64,000 bases of DNA from Botryosphaeria dothidea (lineage: Eukaryota > Ascomycota > Dothideomycetes > Botryosphaeriales > Botryosphaeriaceae), in contig WWBZ02000040.1 of the NCBI GenBank assembly GCA_011503125.2, positions 620,001-684,000 on the forward strand, written 5' to 3'. Both the position numbers and the translations under genes were made by a program. The first letter of the stretch is position 1, and every line of letters begins with the position of its first letter. A model generated the notes under the pieces. It made no database searches, had not been told where the DNA came from, and saw nothing but the letters and a program-made list of their open reading frames with translations. Positions 12,544-23,937 of this stretch are shown one piece after another.

Positions 12544-14201
12544 CTTGGCAGACAATTAAAAGGAATGACTACTGAAACAAATAAAAGAGAGGATGCCGTC
12601 GAAACGACTGCCAAGGGATATGCACAAAAGAATGACGGTGCTTGGTATTGCAAAGACCAGCGGAGTACAACCTATAAAAGCATTTCTGAGGCATCGAATC
12701 CAGGCGACTCTTCCTCGCCCCCCTTTCGGATATCCGCGCCTCCCACAGCATTCCGGGTCAGAGAATCTCCGGACGGAGCTGTTTCAAACAAGATTCCCCA
12801 ATTCGCCTATCTGAGCCATCTTCCTAACCCGGTGAGCGAAAGATCTGAAGCGTGGCTTGCGCAGGTACCCGGGGACATGAATAAGTGATGGTCATGATGC
12901 CTGAATGAAGTCCATTCCCCGGTAACGCAAGCGTCCAGGGCTGAGGAGCGGGGTCTTTAGCGAGAGGGAAACTTCACCCTAGTTCTCACGCCCCAACCTG
13001 CGCGGCAACGTTGCCCGGAACGGCTGATTGGGCGTTGCAATCTGATATTTCGATCGGCAGTGGAAGGCGGCCCATTCCATCCCGACCGTTTTCTGTCAAG
13101 CTTTGACCACAAACAGCAGCACGCGGAGCAGCTAACCGTATGAATAAACGCCACCATCCCTCCGTGCCCACTCTGACGCATCCTACAACACAGCGCACAC
13201 TGCGACGGAGGAGAGGGGTTACGTCTTCGCCGGCTAAGCAGTCCTATCTTGCTAAGTTGAGATGTGTTTCAGGGTTGCCGACGATGAATATCCCGCACAA
13301 CATACCTTTACCGAGAGGAATCGCGGCGATCATCAACGACAATCACGAAGGCTGGCTGCTCGAACTAAACCTTGACGGAAACCATTCTGTCCCTCTTCCT
13401 GCGCCCACTTCCGCTTCAGATATGAGCTGCAGCGTCCGGACAAGCGGTGACCGTTGGCCACCGGAGCGGTGTTACGTAGAGCGGTGAGATAAGTCACTGT
13501 GCGTTTCTGCAAAGGGAACACACGCCATTGCCGTGTATGCCCAAAGCGTCCGTCGTTGAGACGGGAAATGACCCATCTGGAACCGCATCGCCAAGGCCTG
13601 GATGATGTTCGGTTCACCCCTTTGTCCGGGAGATCATACCCACAACACTGGGGCTTCGATACGAGGTCCACCACGTGGATGGATGGCAAGGTGCGGCAAT
13701 TGGGACGCCTGGGAAGCTTCAAACGAGCTTCTGGAAAATGAAGCGGTGGGTCTTGCGCCGTACTGCTGGGAGGAGAGAGGAGACGCAAGCCCAGGGGAAA
13801 GACTGATGTCTACATTCAGATATTATGCTCTCCGAATTTGAGCGTGTTGATGCCACTGATATGCCATGGAGTATGCTCGCTATTAATCCTCTATAAAGGC
13901 AAGAAAATCCTCCGCCGTTTGAAATACCGTCCCCGCATAGAATGTTGGATATCAAAAAAGAGAAATCGTACATTTCAGTGGCCCAACCCGGAAGTCCTAT
14001 TTCCTCCATGTCCGTTCCCATTCCCGCCGCCGTCGTTCAAAACAGAGAAGGCCATAGGCGAGAAGCTCGGGAGATCGAGCTTCTGTCCGTCGTGATGATT
14101 ATTTCTGTGGTTGCTGAGATCCTTCTGATCCGCTCTATAAGGAGTTTTCGCGGGTCAGAAAGAGAAAGAAGAAAAACAAAGAAAATACTCCAGGCTGGGT
14201 C
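12544..14201. other. Intergenic, 1.66 kb
   Basis: Upstream of the GMC gene and downstream of the CFEM receptor gene, both on the minus strand. Open frames up to about 150 codons on the minus strand (13333-13788) have no recognisable domain and unfavourable composition, so they are not called. Confidence 0.45.
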
Positions 14202-15888
14202 CTACGTTTCTGGATACCCGGCTCTGGTCGGTGGGAGGCTGTGTCCGCCGGCAATCGATGTGCCCGCCTGGCTTTCGACGTCGACCAGGGGAATGAAGTC
14301 GCCGTCGTCGTCCCCTTTCGGCCGGTTCGAGAGCTGACTGCCTTTCGGCATGTTGTTCCCACTGCTGAGTCCGTGGCTGAACCCGGAGGAGGTCGCGCCG
14401 TAGGATTTGTCCTTGGTTGTTTGACCCATGACTCTGGGCATGCAGTTCATGAAGAGAGAGCGCATCGCCGGCATCTGAGCGAATATCAGTATACGAAGGC
14501 TTTCAAAAGATCGGCTAAGCGGGGCCTTACACATGCGCAGATGATACCAACATGAATCTCGATCGTTGACCAGTATCCGACCGCGGTATAGTCCCCTAGG
14601 ATTTGTTACTGAGTTGAAGTTGAAGATCACGTTGTTGCGTAACTTACATGTCAGGTTGTGTGTGCTACCGAACTGAATCAGGACCTGGAGGCGGAGAATA
14701 CTGACGATTGTCACGCTGGAACACAAGTCAGCAGGGTCTCCGGAAAACAAGAAAACCGGGCAAACTTACAAGAAACCGACAGAGAACATGAGCAACAGAA
14801 GGAACTTCTTCCGTTTGTTCAGTTGCAATTGCCAGAGCTGTGGCATCGGAAGAATGATGACGATGACGTCCAGAATGACGTTTAGCGCGGCGCTCGACCA
14901 TCCCTGGGCGTTGATATTGTTGCATGTTCCCTCATGCTCGTCGTCCCACTGAAGCCAAGCGTACTTGATCGGACGACACTGGAAGACCGAGACAAGCACG
15001 AAGGCGATGGCGTATCCGATGCAGGCTGCCATGGTAACGAAGACCGCTTTCCTGAAGCCTTTCTCCGGGAAGATTCGCAAGTAGAAAAGCAAGATGGATA
15101 CTTTCAGCATAGGAAGCGCGGACAGGTACAAGTCTTCGTCGAAGTAGTAGATCTGGCTTGGTTAGCGGAAGGTTTCGATAAGGTTTGGCCCGAGGAACTA
15201 ACGTAAAGGATGTGGGTGATGTTCTTGAACGGAAGTGTCCAGATATCCTTACCCAGACCAAGGTTTGCCACTGTTTAACGTTAGTTTCTGACGTGTGATT
15301 CGCCCATCGTCAAGATACTTACAAACTACCGAGAGACAAGTCAAGGGAGCCACGAGAACCACCACGAAGGTCATGACGGCATCATCCCAGCCCAGAGTCC
15401 CGCCAAACTGGGGAAGTCGAGATACCATGCGAAGAATGTAGGCGATCAATGCGAAGATTCCCCCGACAATACCGGAAACGGAGACGGCTTTGGTCCTGTC
15501 CCGAATCGGAGCGCCGCATAGCGTCTGGGTGGTGTTTTTGGTGGCTGCCACGGTTAGTCTTGGGCTGCGTAAGATGGCGGGGTAACATACTCAGCTGCTC
15601 CTTTACTTTGCAGCTCTGCAGCACGCACAACTCGATCTGGGCATTCAGGGTCGAATTGTTGCAGCTGCATTCGGTATCCGTCAACGAGCAAGGCGATGCA
15701 GCGATGTTCTTTTCGAGGCATAGCAACTGGAACCGTCAGCGTGGAGTACGGACGTAACGAAGCGAGCAGGAACGCACTCCGCACTTGGGCATAACCGACA
15801 CGATCGCTGACAGGTCCGCAGCGCTGGCGGCATAGACTGTGGAGACCAAGGCCGCCAGCAAGGCTGACACGAACAAGGCGAACTTCAT
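14202..15888 (-). CDS. CFEM-domain PTH11-type seven-transmembrane receptor
   Basis: Eight exons (minus): 15778-15888, 15591-15726, 15323-15544, 15203-15270, 14770-15152, 14648-14715, 14531-14595 and 14202-14474, giving 441 residues. All phases close. MKFALFVSALLAALVSTVYA is a signal peptide. A Cys-rich extracellular CFEM domain covers about residues 36-85 (PKCGLLCLEKN, CSLTDTECSCN, ELCVLQSCKVKEQL). Seven membrane segments follow, with the family landmarks GWDDAVMT, NLGLGKDIW, KVSILLFYLRIFP, WSSAALNVILDVIVIILPMPQLW and WSTIEIHVGIICAC. The cytoplasmic tail is polar. PTH11-type receptors sense surface or host cues in plant-pathogenic fungi, by analogy with the founding rice-blast protein; the ligand is unknown here. 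Seven short introns are normal for this family. Confidence 0.93.
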
Positions 15889-17218
15889 CCTGGGCTCTGA
15901 GAAGGATCGGGCGTGGCCCAGGGAATTCCGTCACGAAGTTGTAGGCGGGAAGACGAGGGAAAAGAGCCTTGGGGTCAAGTAGTAGAAAGCCGATTGCCGG
16001 TCAATGCCCCTGCGCGTCCATGGTTCTCCTAGTTGACGAATGTCGAAAGGCTGAAATGACTCGGAAATAGCTTGATGAAAGGCCTCTCCCCACAATACTT
16101 TAGTACACGGCGCTCTGGATTGATTCGGGGCAGTCGGAAGCAGGGTCTGATCTTTGCGACGGGGCCTTGAGAGCGACGGTGGCGCGCCATGGCCGCGACT
16201 CCCCGTAAGCCGGTTGAGAAGTGATCACCGGAAGCTCCCACGATGACGGGCTGCAATCAGGGAATTGAAGCTGCGTTGGGACCCTCATCGACAGCTTGGC
16301 GGTGCATCCACGGCCGTTGACGGAGCAGAGTGGGCACCGCTCCGTGGCACAGAGCAGGCCGACGACTCATGGAAAGCCGGCGTTTTCCCAAAGACACAGG
16401 GCGAGGTGCGGATGGACGTTGAGGAGCGAGCAGAAGCGGCTTAAGTGATCGGCGGGCGGTCCCCTTTTGACAGGGCAAGCCCTTCCCGCCTCGTGGGAGT
16501 CGTGGGGGCCACGCGCAGTCCTCATACCCGGCGTCCAGCTGCCAGGGGTTTCCACGTCACTGGCTGCTGAGCGCTCACCATGCGCCCCCTGCGCCGAGTC
16601 ATGCCTTTCAGGCCGCCATCCTCCGCTCAATAGCCGGGCATCGAAGCTGGCTATCGTCGTTGCTACCTCGCCGCGGACGTAAAAGAGTCGCTTATATCCC
16701 GTCCGCACTCTCCATCTCCTCTCGTGCTGGCACGCAGCCTCAACCGCCATTTCGCTGATCGGAATCTTACCAGCCCGCGGCTAATGGCTAATCTGGCGGA
16801 GCCTTGCCGTTCTGGGGCTGTTCATCCTGAGTCCGGGCCCAAGCGACCTCGTCTGCCATGTGGCATGCCGCCAACATCCTGGATCTGCGGTGCTCGTTGG
16901 TGAGAAGCGACCAAAGAGCTTTCGACCGTTGACACCGTCGACAGCGCCGTCCTTCTCGCTATGCCGCGGCTGCAGCCACTCCCGCAAGCCGAATTCTGGC
17001 TGTAAAAGCTGCTGATCTTGGTTCTCCTGTCCAGTGGAATCGCGCTTATTATGAGTGAATGTCACCCTCTCCTCATGGCATCTTGCATCTCGTCGCTGCA
17101 GTTTTTTCCGGACCTCAGAAGAGGTCGTCCTCTCTTTCATTCCTGCCGTTGTGCCCTTCTGTCTGAGCAAGCTGCTTCCACCCGTTCCTGACCCTTGAGT
17201 TTCTGGATTGGCAGCATC
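15889..17218. other. Divergent intergenic region, 1.33 kb
   Basis: Lies between the start of the CFEM receptor gene (minus) and the start of the peroxygenase gene (plus), so it contains both promoters. GC-rich minus-strand frames (for example 16367-16750, and one from 17518 down to 16781 that runs antisense into the peroxygenase) have no recognisable product. Confidence 0.5.
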
Positions 17219-18897
17219 ATGCTTCTCCGTGCTTCTCTCTTTTACCTTTCCCTCGCGGCGGTTTCTTCCCCGGCCGTTCATGCATTCCCTACGCCGGATC
17301 ACCTGGAGAGATTGACAGGCAGAGACGATCCGACCCCAGGAAAAGGCTCGGCAGCATTCGAGCAGGTCCAGCATGACATCAAGGCACGACTGGAGAAACG
17401 CTTCCTCTTTGATCCCATGACGACCCCTGTGGACGTCAGCGGCGATCACTCTTTTCAACCACCAGCGGAAGGCGAACAGCGCGGGCCTTGTCCGGGCTTG
17501 AACGCGCTGGCCAACCATGGCTATGTGTCCCGCGACGGGATCGTATCCCTGGCGGAAGTCGTCTCGGCAATCAACGAGGTGTATGGCATGGGAGTGGAGC
17601 TTGCGTTGGTTCTGGGCATCATGGGAGTCGTGTGGACCGGAGATCCGATTTCCTTAGATCCGTCCTTCTCCATCGGCAAAAACGACACCGCCGTGCACAA
17701 CGCACTCGACGATCTCCAGGGCCTTCTTGGTAAGCACGCTACTCGACCGCCCCTCGTGATTTCTGGTCACCACTGACTTTGAGTAATCAGGTACCCCGCA
17801 AGGTCTCGTCGGCTCGCACAACTTCATCGAGTCCGACTCGTCGCCCACACGTGACGATCTCTACGTCACGGGCAACAACTATGCCATGAACCTCTCTCGC
17901 TTCGAGTCCTGGTACGACATGGTGCCTGAGGGAGAGACGTTCACGTCGGCTGTCATGGCTGAGTATGCCGCCAAGCGCTTCCACGAGACTGTGGCCGAGA
18001 ATCCGTACTTTTACTACGGCCCGTTCACCGGCATGATTGCAAGGAATGCCGGGTACCTGTTCATTACTCGCTTGTTTGCGAATCATTCTAGCGAGCATCC
18101 AGAGGGTGTCCTGAGTAAGTTCTTCCGTCCATGATCTCCTCTCGCGCTTCCGAGAGACCGTGCTGACGGGCGTCGAAGCTCATGACGTTATCAAGAGCTT
18201 TTTTGCCGTGTACGGCGAAAAGGGTAACTTTACATACAAAGAGGGTTGGGAGCAGATTCCGCAGAACTGGTAAGCCGCACTTCGCACGTCATGTCTCGTA
18301 TCTTTTTGTGCCCGCGAGATCCCTCGTCTACACCCCATTCGGCAAACTTCTAGAACACGGCCCGCCAAGGCGGTATACACGTCCGTGTCTTGCTGACGGC
18401 TCCTGCACGCACAGGTACAAAGTCCCACTCGACTACGGGCTCCTCCAGCTGAACCTCGACACGGTTGATTGGATCCTCAAGTATCCGGAACTCGCCAGCA
18501 TCGGAGGCAACACCGGAACTGTCAACTCCTTCGCCGGCGTCGAGCTCACCGACTTGACCAGCGGCGTGCTCAACTTGCCCAAGCTGCTCGAGTCGAACAA
18601 TCTGCTTTGTTTTGTGCTGGAGATTGTGAAGCTCGCGTCACCGACGTACTTGAACAATCTCTATGCCACTCTGGTAAGTTGCTGGGCGACACGTCTCAGC
18701 GATTGCTTATCCACTATGCTTTGTTGTTAACGTGGAGACAGTCTGTGCCGCTCAACCTCCTCTTCGACACCCTGTCGGTCCCGCTTCTTAGCCTGGCCTG
18801 CCCCACGTGGGCAGATCTGACGTACGGCGGTGAGCCCATCTGGCAGGCACTCCAGGACAGGTTCCCCGGCGCGAACATGAGCGCAGCTGCCCTCTGA
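17219..18897 (+). CDS. Secreted heme-thiolate peroxidase (unspecific peroxygenase/chloroperoxidase family)
   Basis: Exons 17219-17729, 17791-18114, 18179-18269, 18415-18673 and 18742-18897, giving 446 residues. MLLRASLFYLSLAAVSSPAVHA is a signal peptide. The heme-ligand motif PCP lies in GPCPGLNALANHGYVSRDGI near residue 90, where the Cys is the axial thiolate ligand in characterised members. IESDSSPTRDDLY corresponds to the ExD metal/acid-base region (EHD in chloroperoxidase, EGD in peroxygenases). Peroxygenases insert oxygen from H2O2 into C-H and aromatic bonds outside the cell. Length above 400 and the long C-terminal domain fit the longer ascomycete forms. Several N-x-S/T sites (NLS, NHS, NFT, NMS) are consistent with secretion. 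Substrate preference is not predictable. Confidence 0.93.
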
Positions 18898-21503
18898 GTA
18901 GAATGAAGACGAAAATCACAATGCACGTCAACAGATGGCGTTGGCAGGTGCACCGGTAGGTCAGGCCGCGTGATCCGGTGCATTTCCCCAGAGCCGCAAC
19001 AACCACTATCTTCCTTCGTACTTTCCACTCCACGCTCAGACCTACCTCAATCTTCTTTAATATACGAATATTGGATTTTCACAGCTTTGGAGGTTTCTTC
19101 GAACGTCGTGGTTGCCATATGTGCGCATCATAAAATTCGGGCCGAGTCTATATGTGCGCGCATCTTATACACGGAGTCTCGTATTCGCGTTCATGCGTCC
19201 AATTTATTCGGCCTATAGGGGCCGCTGAGGGAGGGCCAGAACACAAGGCCGCCTGTGGATGTTTCCTGCGGTGAGTTCTGCGAGTGTTCATGCGTGCAAC
19301 TGGCAAGGTCGCTGCGCCTCGGTGGCGTGGAACGGGTACGACCGTCATTTCGTCCTTGCAAAGGAGTTCCTCGCCAACGACACAGGTCGGCTCTCGAAGC
19401 GAAGGAAGTTCAATATCCAATCCGCTTACTCTTCCGGTTCAGCACCGTCTCGAGAGCCATCTTATTACAGAATTGATACATTGCTTCTTCGGTCTACAGA
19501 CGTTAACGGTGACTAAGGCGGCTGCGAACCGGACAAAGACAAAATGCTAGCTTTTCGCCACTTCATCGCTTGTATGAGTATCGATCACTTGAATGCTGCA
19601 GCATTTTAGAGCCCCGCATGTCCGCACCTCCCCGGCTGCTCGAAGTGGAGAACAATGCCCGTCTTCCGTCCTTCCTCAACTGACGAACGTCCTGTCCCGG
19701 GTCGACTTTCCCTGTGGAATTTGGAATATCAAGCATGTTGAAGCCGGGGCCATTCTCGAAATTATTGATCTACCTCGACAAGAGCCAAATGGGAAACTGG
19801 CAGAGAAGGAATCGCAAGAGTGATACTAGAGAGGAGAAAGACTGGAAATAAGGGGATGAGATATTGCCGCCATTCCAACTACTTGGAAGCTCGAATCGAA
19901 TTTCCATCGTCCTACGGAAGACCTCCTCCTCCAGCATTACTGTATAAACAAGAGGACCACCGCTTCAGACCATCAATCCAACTATCTACCCCGCCTACCG
20001 CGCAACGAGCTTCAGCCCTGACAGCGACCGTCTACGCTGTTCGTATCTTGCTTTATAATTTGACAATGGCAGCCTGGAGCCGTCGGCCGTATTCTACCAA
20101 TCCCTATCCCGCACTCTTTCTCGCCCTCTGTCCGCTCCATCCCTCCATGCACCGGCCGTCCGGCTCCTCGTATCATCCGTCGATCCTGCTTAGTCCGATC
20201 CGCTCGCATCGCATTCGAGCTCCGCTGGCACTACTTTTTATCTTCCGCTGCCCACCCGTCATCGATCCGTCCGGCTCCACGCCCCAGCCCTCCGGACTAC
20301 CAGACCGGGTCAGTCAGAACCGGGCGCGCGAGGCACCGGGGTAAACGGTCGTCAACCTGAACGTAGAATAAGATATATATCAGGATATGGAGGAGAAGCG
20401 GAGGAAGACGAGCATGATCGAGGTGGTCGCGCATCGGAGATGTGGGTGGGATCCCCACGCCGACGCGCCGAACTCGTGCCATCAACAAAAGGCAGTCTTC
20501 GCACCGGCTTCGGATAGATTGATCCGGGATGTGCTGGCGTAGCCGGGAGGTTTCCGAGATCCTGAATACCTGGTGAGCTCGAAGCCGTGCAGGGGAGTGG
20601 GTACCGAGGTCCGGTAAGAAGGGCCGCCGCCATCATCGCTCATTTGGGAGAAACGGTCCTCGCGGCGAGCACCGGCCGATCGAAGGGGGGAGAAGCATAG
20701 GAACCGAAGGACGAGAGAAAAAAGAAAGGGACGGAAGCGAAGTGGTTCGTTGGACGCTCGTTTCGAGCACATCCGTGTCCGTGCGCTTACCTAGTAAAGT
20801 GCGGGCAAACAGGCGCGAGAAGTCTATCTTCCTATTCTCCTATATACTGAATACTATTCGTAGAAATCGGGCTGGTCTAGTCCGGCAGGAGATTTCGCTC
20901 GTCTAAGCGGTATGATCTGAACATATAAACTCTGTAATTTTATACCAGAGGGTTATCTCATCGGATCGACGAGAACGAGTCAATCGGGTCTACGATCTAG
21001 TTGCGAGACGTACAGGGGAGCTCCCTCCTATAATTGGTTTTACAAGTAAATAGGAAACATAAGAGGAGGTGACTGTTACGACCCTCTTGTTAATCGCTCA
21101 AGTAGGAAGAAGCATTATAACCGCCTTCGAAGTTTTAAACGTTCTATGACAACATCGAAACGGGCGGTAGACGCTTAAGGCTGCGGTTTGAAAGTTCTCT
21201 TAGAGTAGTATCACGAACATACAAGCTTCAGGCTTATAGGAAGGTCAGTTACAATTATAGAAATTGTGTGGTATTGCATTACCAGCTTGTCATCGACCGT
21301 GTGCCCAGCAGAAGGCCAGACACTGACTATAGAAAAGCTAATCAACTGTGACGTTTGGAGTCTTGATCAGCTGAACATCGCAAAGAAGACCTCAACATGT
21401 AAAGTGAAGTCTATCGTAAAGCCACCTTGGTGCTGAATGAGAAACGAAACCTGGGTGATAGTAAGTTCCTCAGCCCACTGGACGTGGAGGATCAGCCCCA
21501 AGT
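18898..21503. other. Intergenic, 2.6 kb, with an AT-richer segment
   Basis: Lies between two convergent genes. Frames of 60-170 codons (for example 19820-20344 plus) are low-complexity or lack motifs. From about 20800 to 21430 the composition is more AT-rich and TA-rich and looks like decayed DNA. A possible long-terminal-repeat edge (TGTTACG at about 21072) was considered, but no matching partner repeat was found. Confidence 0.45.
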
Positions 21504-22639
21504 TTACCAGCTGCTGTTCGCACCAGCACCAGCACCAGCACCACTCGCGTCCCAGCCATCGCCTCCAGCTGCCGGAGCACCGTCCCAGCCGCCAGCAGCA
21601 CCGCCTCCGCTGTTGATACCAGCGTCACCCCAAGAGCCGCCGTTGGCACCTCCAGCAGAGTCCCATGCGCCACCACCACCAAACCCACCACCGGATCCAG
21701 TGTAGTCCGGCTCTTGAGCCTTGGGGCACTTCTTCTTGGTGTGACCCTTCTCCTTACAGACAGAGCAGGTGATCTTAGACCAGTCCTTTTTCTGATCGCA
21801 CTGGAAGAAGCCGTGACCCTCCAGACCGCAGTTGGCGCAGATGTTGCAATCGCGGGCCATGTGACCCACCTGACCACACTTGAAGCTGGGAAGAGTTAGC
21901 TTTTGCTTCATGGTGTTGTATTGCAAGCTTTACTTACCACGGGCGGTCGTTACCACCAGAAGCAGCAGGGTTCATGGGGTTGGTGCACTCAGACTTCAGA
22001 TGACCGACCTCGCCACAGTTGTAGCAAGGACGGCCACCACCGCCGCCGGCGGAAGACGGGTTGGGGCAATCAGCCTTCCTGTGGCCAACCTCGCCGCAGT
22101 TGAAACACGGACGGGGGCCGCCACCGTTGGGGCACTCGCTCTTGCGGTGACCGACTTGGCCACAGCCGTAGCTTTCGTTTGTAAGCGATGCCAGTTGAGA
22201 ATAAAACTGGTAGTAGTGGGACAACAGCTTACCATTCCTGACCGCCGCCGCTCCAAGGAGCCTCAGGACATTCAGCCTTGATATGACCAGTCTCTCCGCA
22301 GTTGTAGCAAGTGCCGTTGGCACCCTTGCCGCCGGCGAGAGCAGCCTTCAAGTAATCTTCACCGTCGTTGTTAGTCCAACCGTTGTCATCCTGGGCAGCG
22401 TCGTTTGCTTGATCGCCCCAATCCTTCTGCGACTCTTCGGCCTCCTTCTCAGCAAGGCGCAGCTCCTGGGCAGCCTTCTGGTGCTTCTTGCCGGCCTGAT
22501 GGGCGTTCCAGTCCTTGGTCTCGATCTGGCGGTCACAGGTCTCGCAGAAGGTGAACTTGGCGACGATGGGCTTGTGCGGCTGGTAAGGGTTGCTCTCCAG
22601 CGCGACGTAGGCGCCGCGATAACTGCCGCCGCCCCGCAT
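21504..22639 (-). CDS. CCHC zinc-knuckle nucleic-acid-binding protein (CNBP/Gis2-like)
   Basis: Exons (minus) 22233-22639, 21938-22171 and 21504-21885, giving 340 residues. An N-terminal U1-like C2H2 finger (CETCDRQIETKDWNAHQAGKKH, residues 32-53) precedes an acidic helical linker. Seven CX2CX4HX4C zinc knuckles follow: CYNCGETGHIKAEC, CYGCGQVGHRKSEC, CFNCGEVGHRKADC, CYNCGEVGHLKSEC, CFKCGQVGHMARDC, CANCGLEGHGFFQC and CSVCKEKGHTKKKC. The C-terminus is a Gly/Ala/Trp-rich tail. Related CNBP, Gis2 and Byr3 proteins bind single-stranded RNA/DNA and act on mRNA translation and stress granules. The combination of a U1-like finger with seven knuckles differs from yeast Gis2, which has knuckles only. 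Both coding introns interrupt the first Cys codon of a knuckle (TG|C). Confidence 0.9.
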
Positions 22640-22683
22640 GGTTGCTGGTTGCAGCGAAACTAGACGCAAAGTCTGAGGAGAGT

Positions 22684-22784
22684 CTGATTGACACGAAGTT
22701 AGCGGGTTTGGGTGAGGCGGACGCGCATAAATTGAAAAGACGTGAAGTGTCGCGCCTGGAATTGCAGACTCAAAGAGGACATAC
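22684..22784 (-). other. Probable 5' UTR intron of the zinc-knuckle gene
   Basis: A consensus donor GTATGT, a branch site CCGCTAAC and an acceptor CAATCAG lie on the minus strand, 45 nt upstream of the start codon. Predicted from splice signals only. Confidence 0.55.
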
Positions 22785-23544
22785 CTGTGTGAAAGCTCGC
22801 TCAAGCGCGAGACTTGGCTGAGCGTGGGTCTCGAGAGGTTCAAAACGAGGACGACAATGCGGAGTAGTGGGATAAGAGTTTTCGTTGATTGTAGAGACTC
22901 AAGAAAATAGTAGCTCGACTGTATGCAGTGACGCGATGGTCTAACCGCTTTGGGTGGGTGCGAACGGGCGGGCCTTCCCACCGTAATTGAAGCTGCGCTG
23001 CACGTGCTGCAGCTCCACCATCCTCCTCGTGCAGCCATTTCTCATGCTGTACACGCGATCTCCTCCTGTCTCGCCTTCCCAATCCCACGCTCTGCCACTT
23101 CCAGGCATTCACGCCCTATTCTCCTCCCACGACTACCCTAAGTCCTCGTACATGTCAGTTCTCAGGCAGTGCCGCAACTGCCAAATTGAACCGGCGCCGT
23201 CTGTTTCTGCAACATGCCGTCCAATCGAAGGTAAAGAAACGGGATTCGCCCAGACGCCCGGCCTCATGGAAGTCAATTGCCCGAAGAGCATGGGCCTTAT
23301 CCCTCACACGGGACAGAACTCCGATGTAGCTGTTTTTCGAGCACCTCAAGTCCGGTTTCGTGACGGTTGACGAAATTTACTGAGCACCATTTCGATCGGC
23401 CTTCCAGAAAGAATCGCCTTGGCACTGGCTCTCGCAGGATTTTGCAAAGGTCGTTGTCGTATCGGTCGCCACTCGGTGGTGTTCAAGGACCATTAAAGAA
23501 TAAAGATCTCTTGCCGCTTCTTGCGGCTGCATTGGCCGTTTTGC
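22785..23544. other. Intergenic, 760 bp
   Basis: Promoter region of the zinc-knuckle gene and 3' flank of the small membrane-protein gene, both minus. No supportable gene. Confidence 0.5.
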
Positions 23545-23937
23545 TCAGGCCAGGCTCAGGTTGTGCGGGGGCTTAGCAACCGAGGCAAGCACGGCCAAAT
23601 AGATGACCCCACTGGAGACCAACAAGCCGATGAAGACGAGGAAGATGGTGGCCCATTGTGTGAAAGGCTTGTACTCAGATAGGAGCCTCTCCTGCGCTTC
23701 CTCGTCGATGATGTACTCGCGACGGAGAACACGAGGAGGCGGAGGCGGAGGAATGCTGATGAGCAGAGGAACTTTGAGATGCGAGCCTGGCATGCGGACA
23801 GGCATGAGACCCCCAGTCTTGCCGCATGTGGGGTACGTCTGAGCCTGAGAGACTTGTCAGCGGCGGGTCAAGCTGGTGGACGATTATAGACGTACTTAAG
23901 TCTGAGCAAGAAGCTCCTTCTCAGCGTGGGCGTCCAT
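23545..23937 (-). CDS. Small single-pass membrane protein of unknown function
   Basis: Exon 2 (23545-23844) encodes AQTYPTCGKTGGLMPVRMPGSH, a run of six prolines, an acidic/basic segment (EYIIDEEAQERLLSEYKPFTQW) and one membrane span (ATIFLVFIGLLVSSGVIYLAVLA) near the C-terminus. The family is not recognised, but the mix of conserved-looking blocks and a tail anchor suggests a real fungal protein. An ATG at 23937 opens MDAHAEKELLAQT, then meets TAA just before a GTACGT. The reading continues sensibly only if the intron is 23845-23907 with a GC...AG border (109 residues in all). Otherwise translation could start at the internal ATG at 23805 (86 residues). The 5' end is therefore uncertain. Confidence 0.6.

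Noticed and set aside
13333..13788. 151-codon minus-strand frame
   Set aside because: No domain, and overlapping frames on the plus strand are equally long.
16781..17518. 245-codon minus-strand open frame
   Set aside because: Runs antisense into the signal-peptide exon of the peroxygenase, has no recognisable domain, and its Arg/Glu-rich product has no splice-supported extension.
19820..20344. 174-codon plus-strand frame
   Set aside because: Pro/Ser/Arg-rich low complexity without any domain; probably chance.
22640..23038. N-terminal extension of the zinc-knuckle frame
   Set aside because: Crosses a consensus 5' UTR intron, and the extra residues are low-complexity; the ATG at 22639 fits better.
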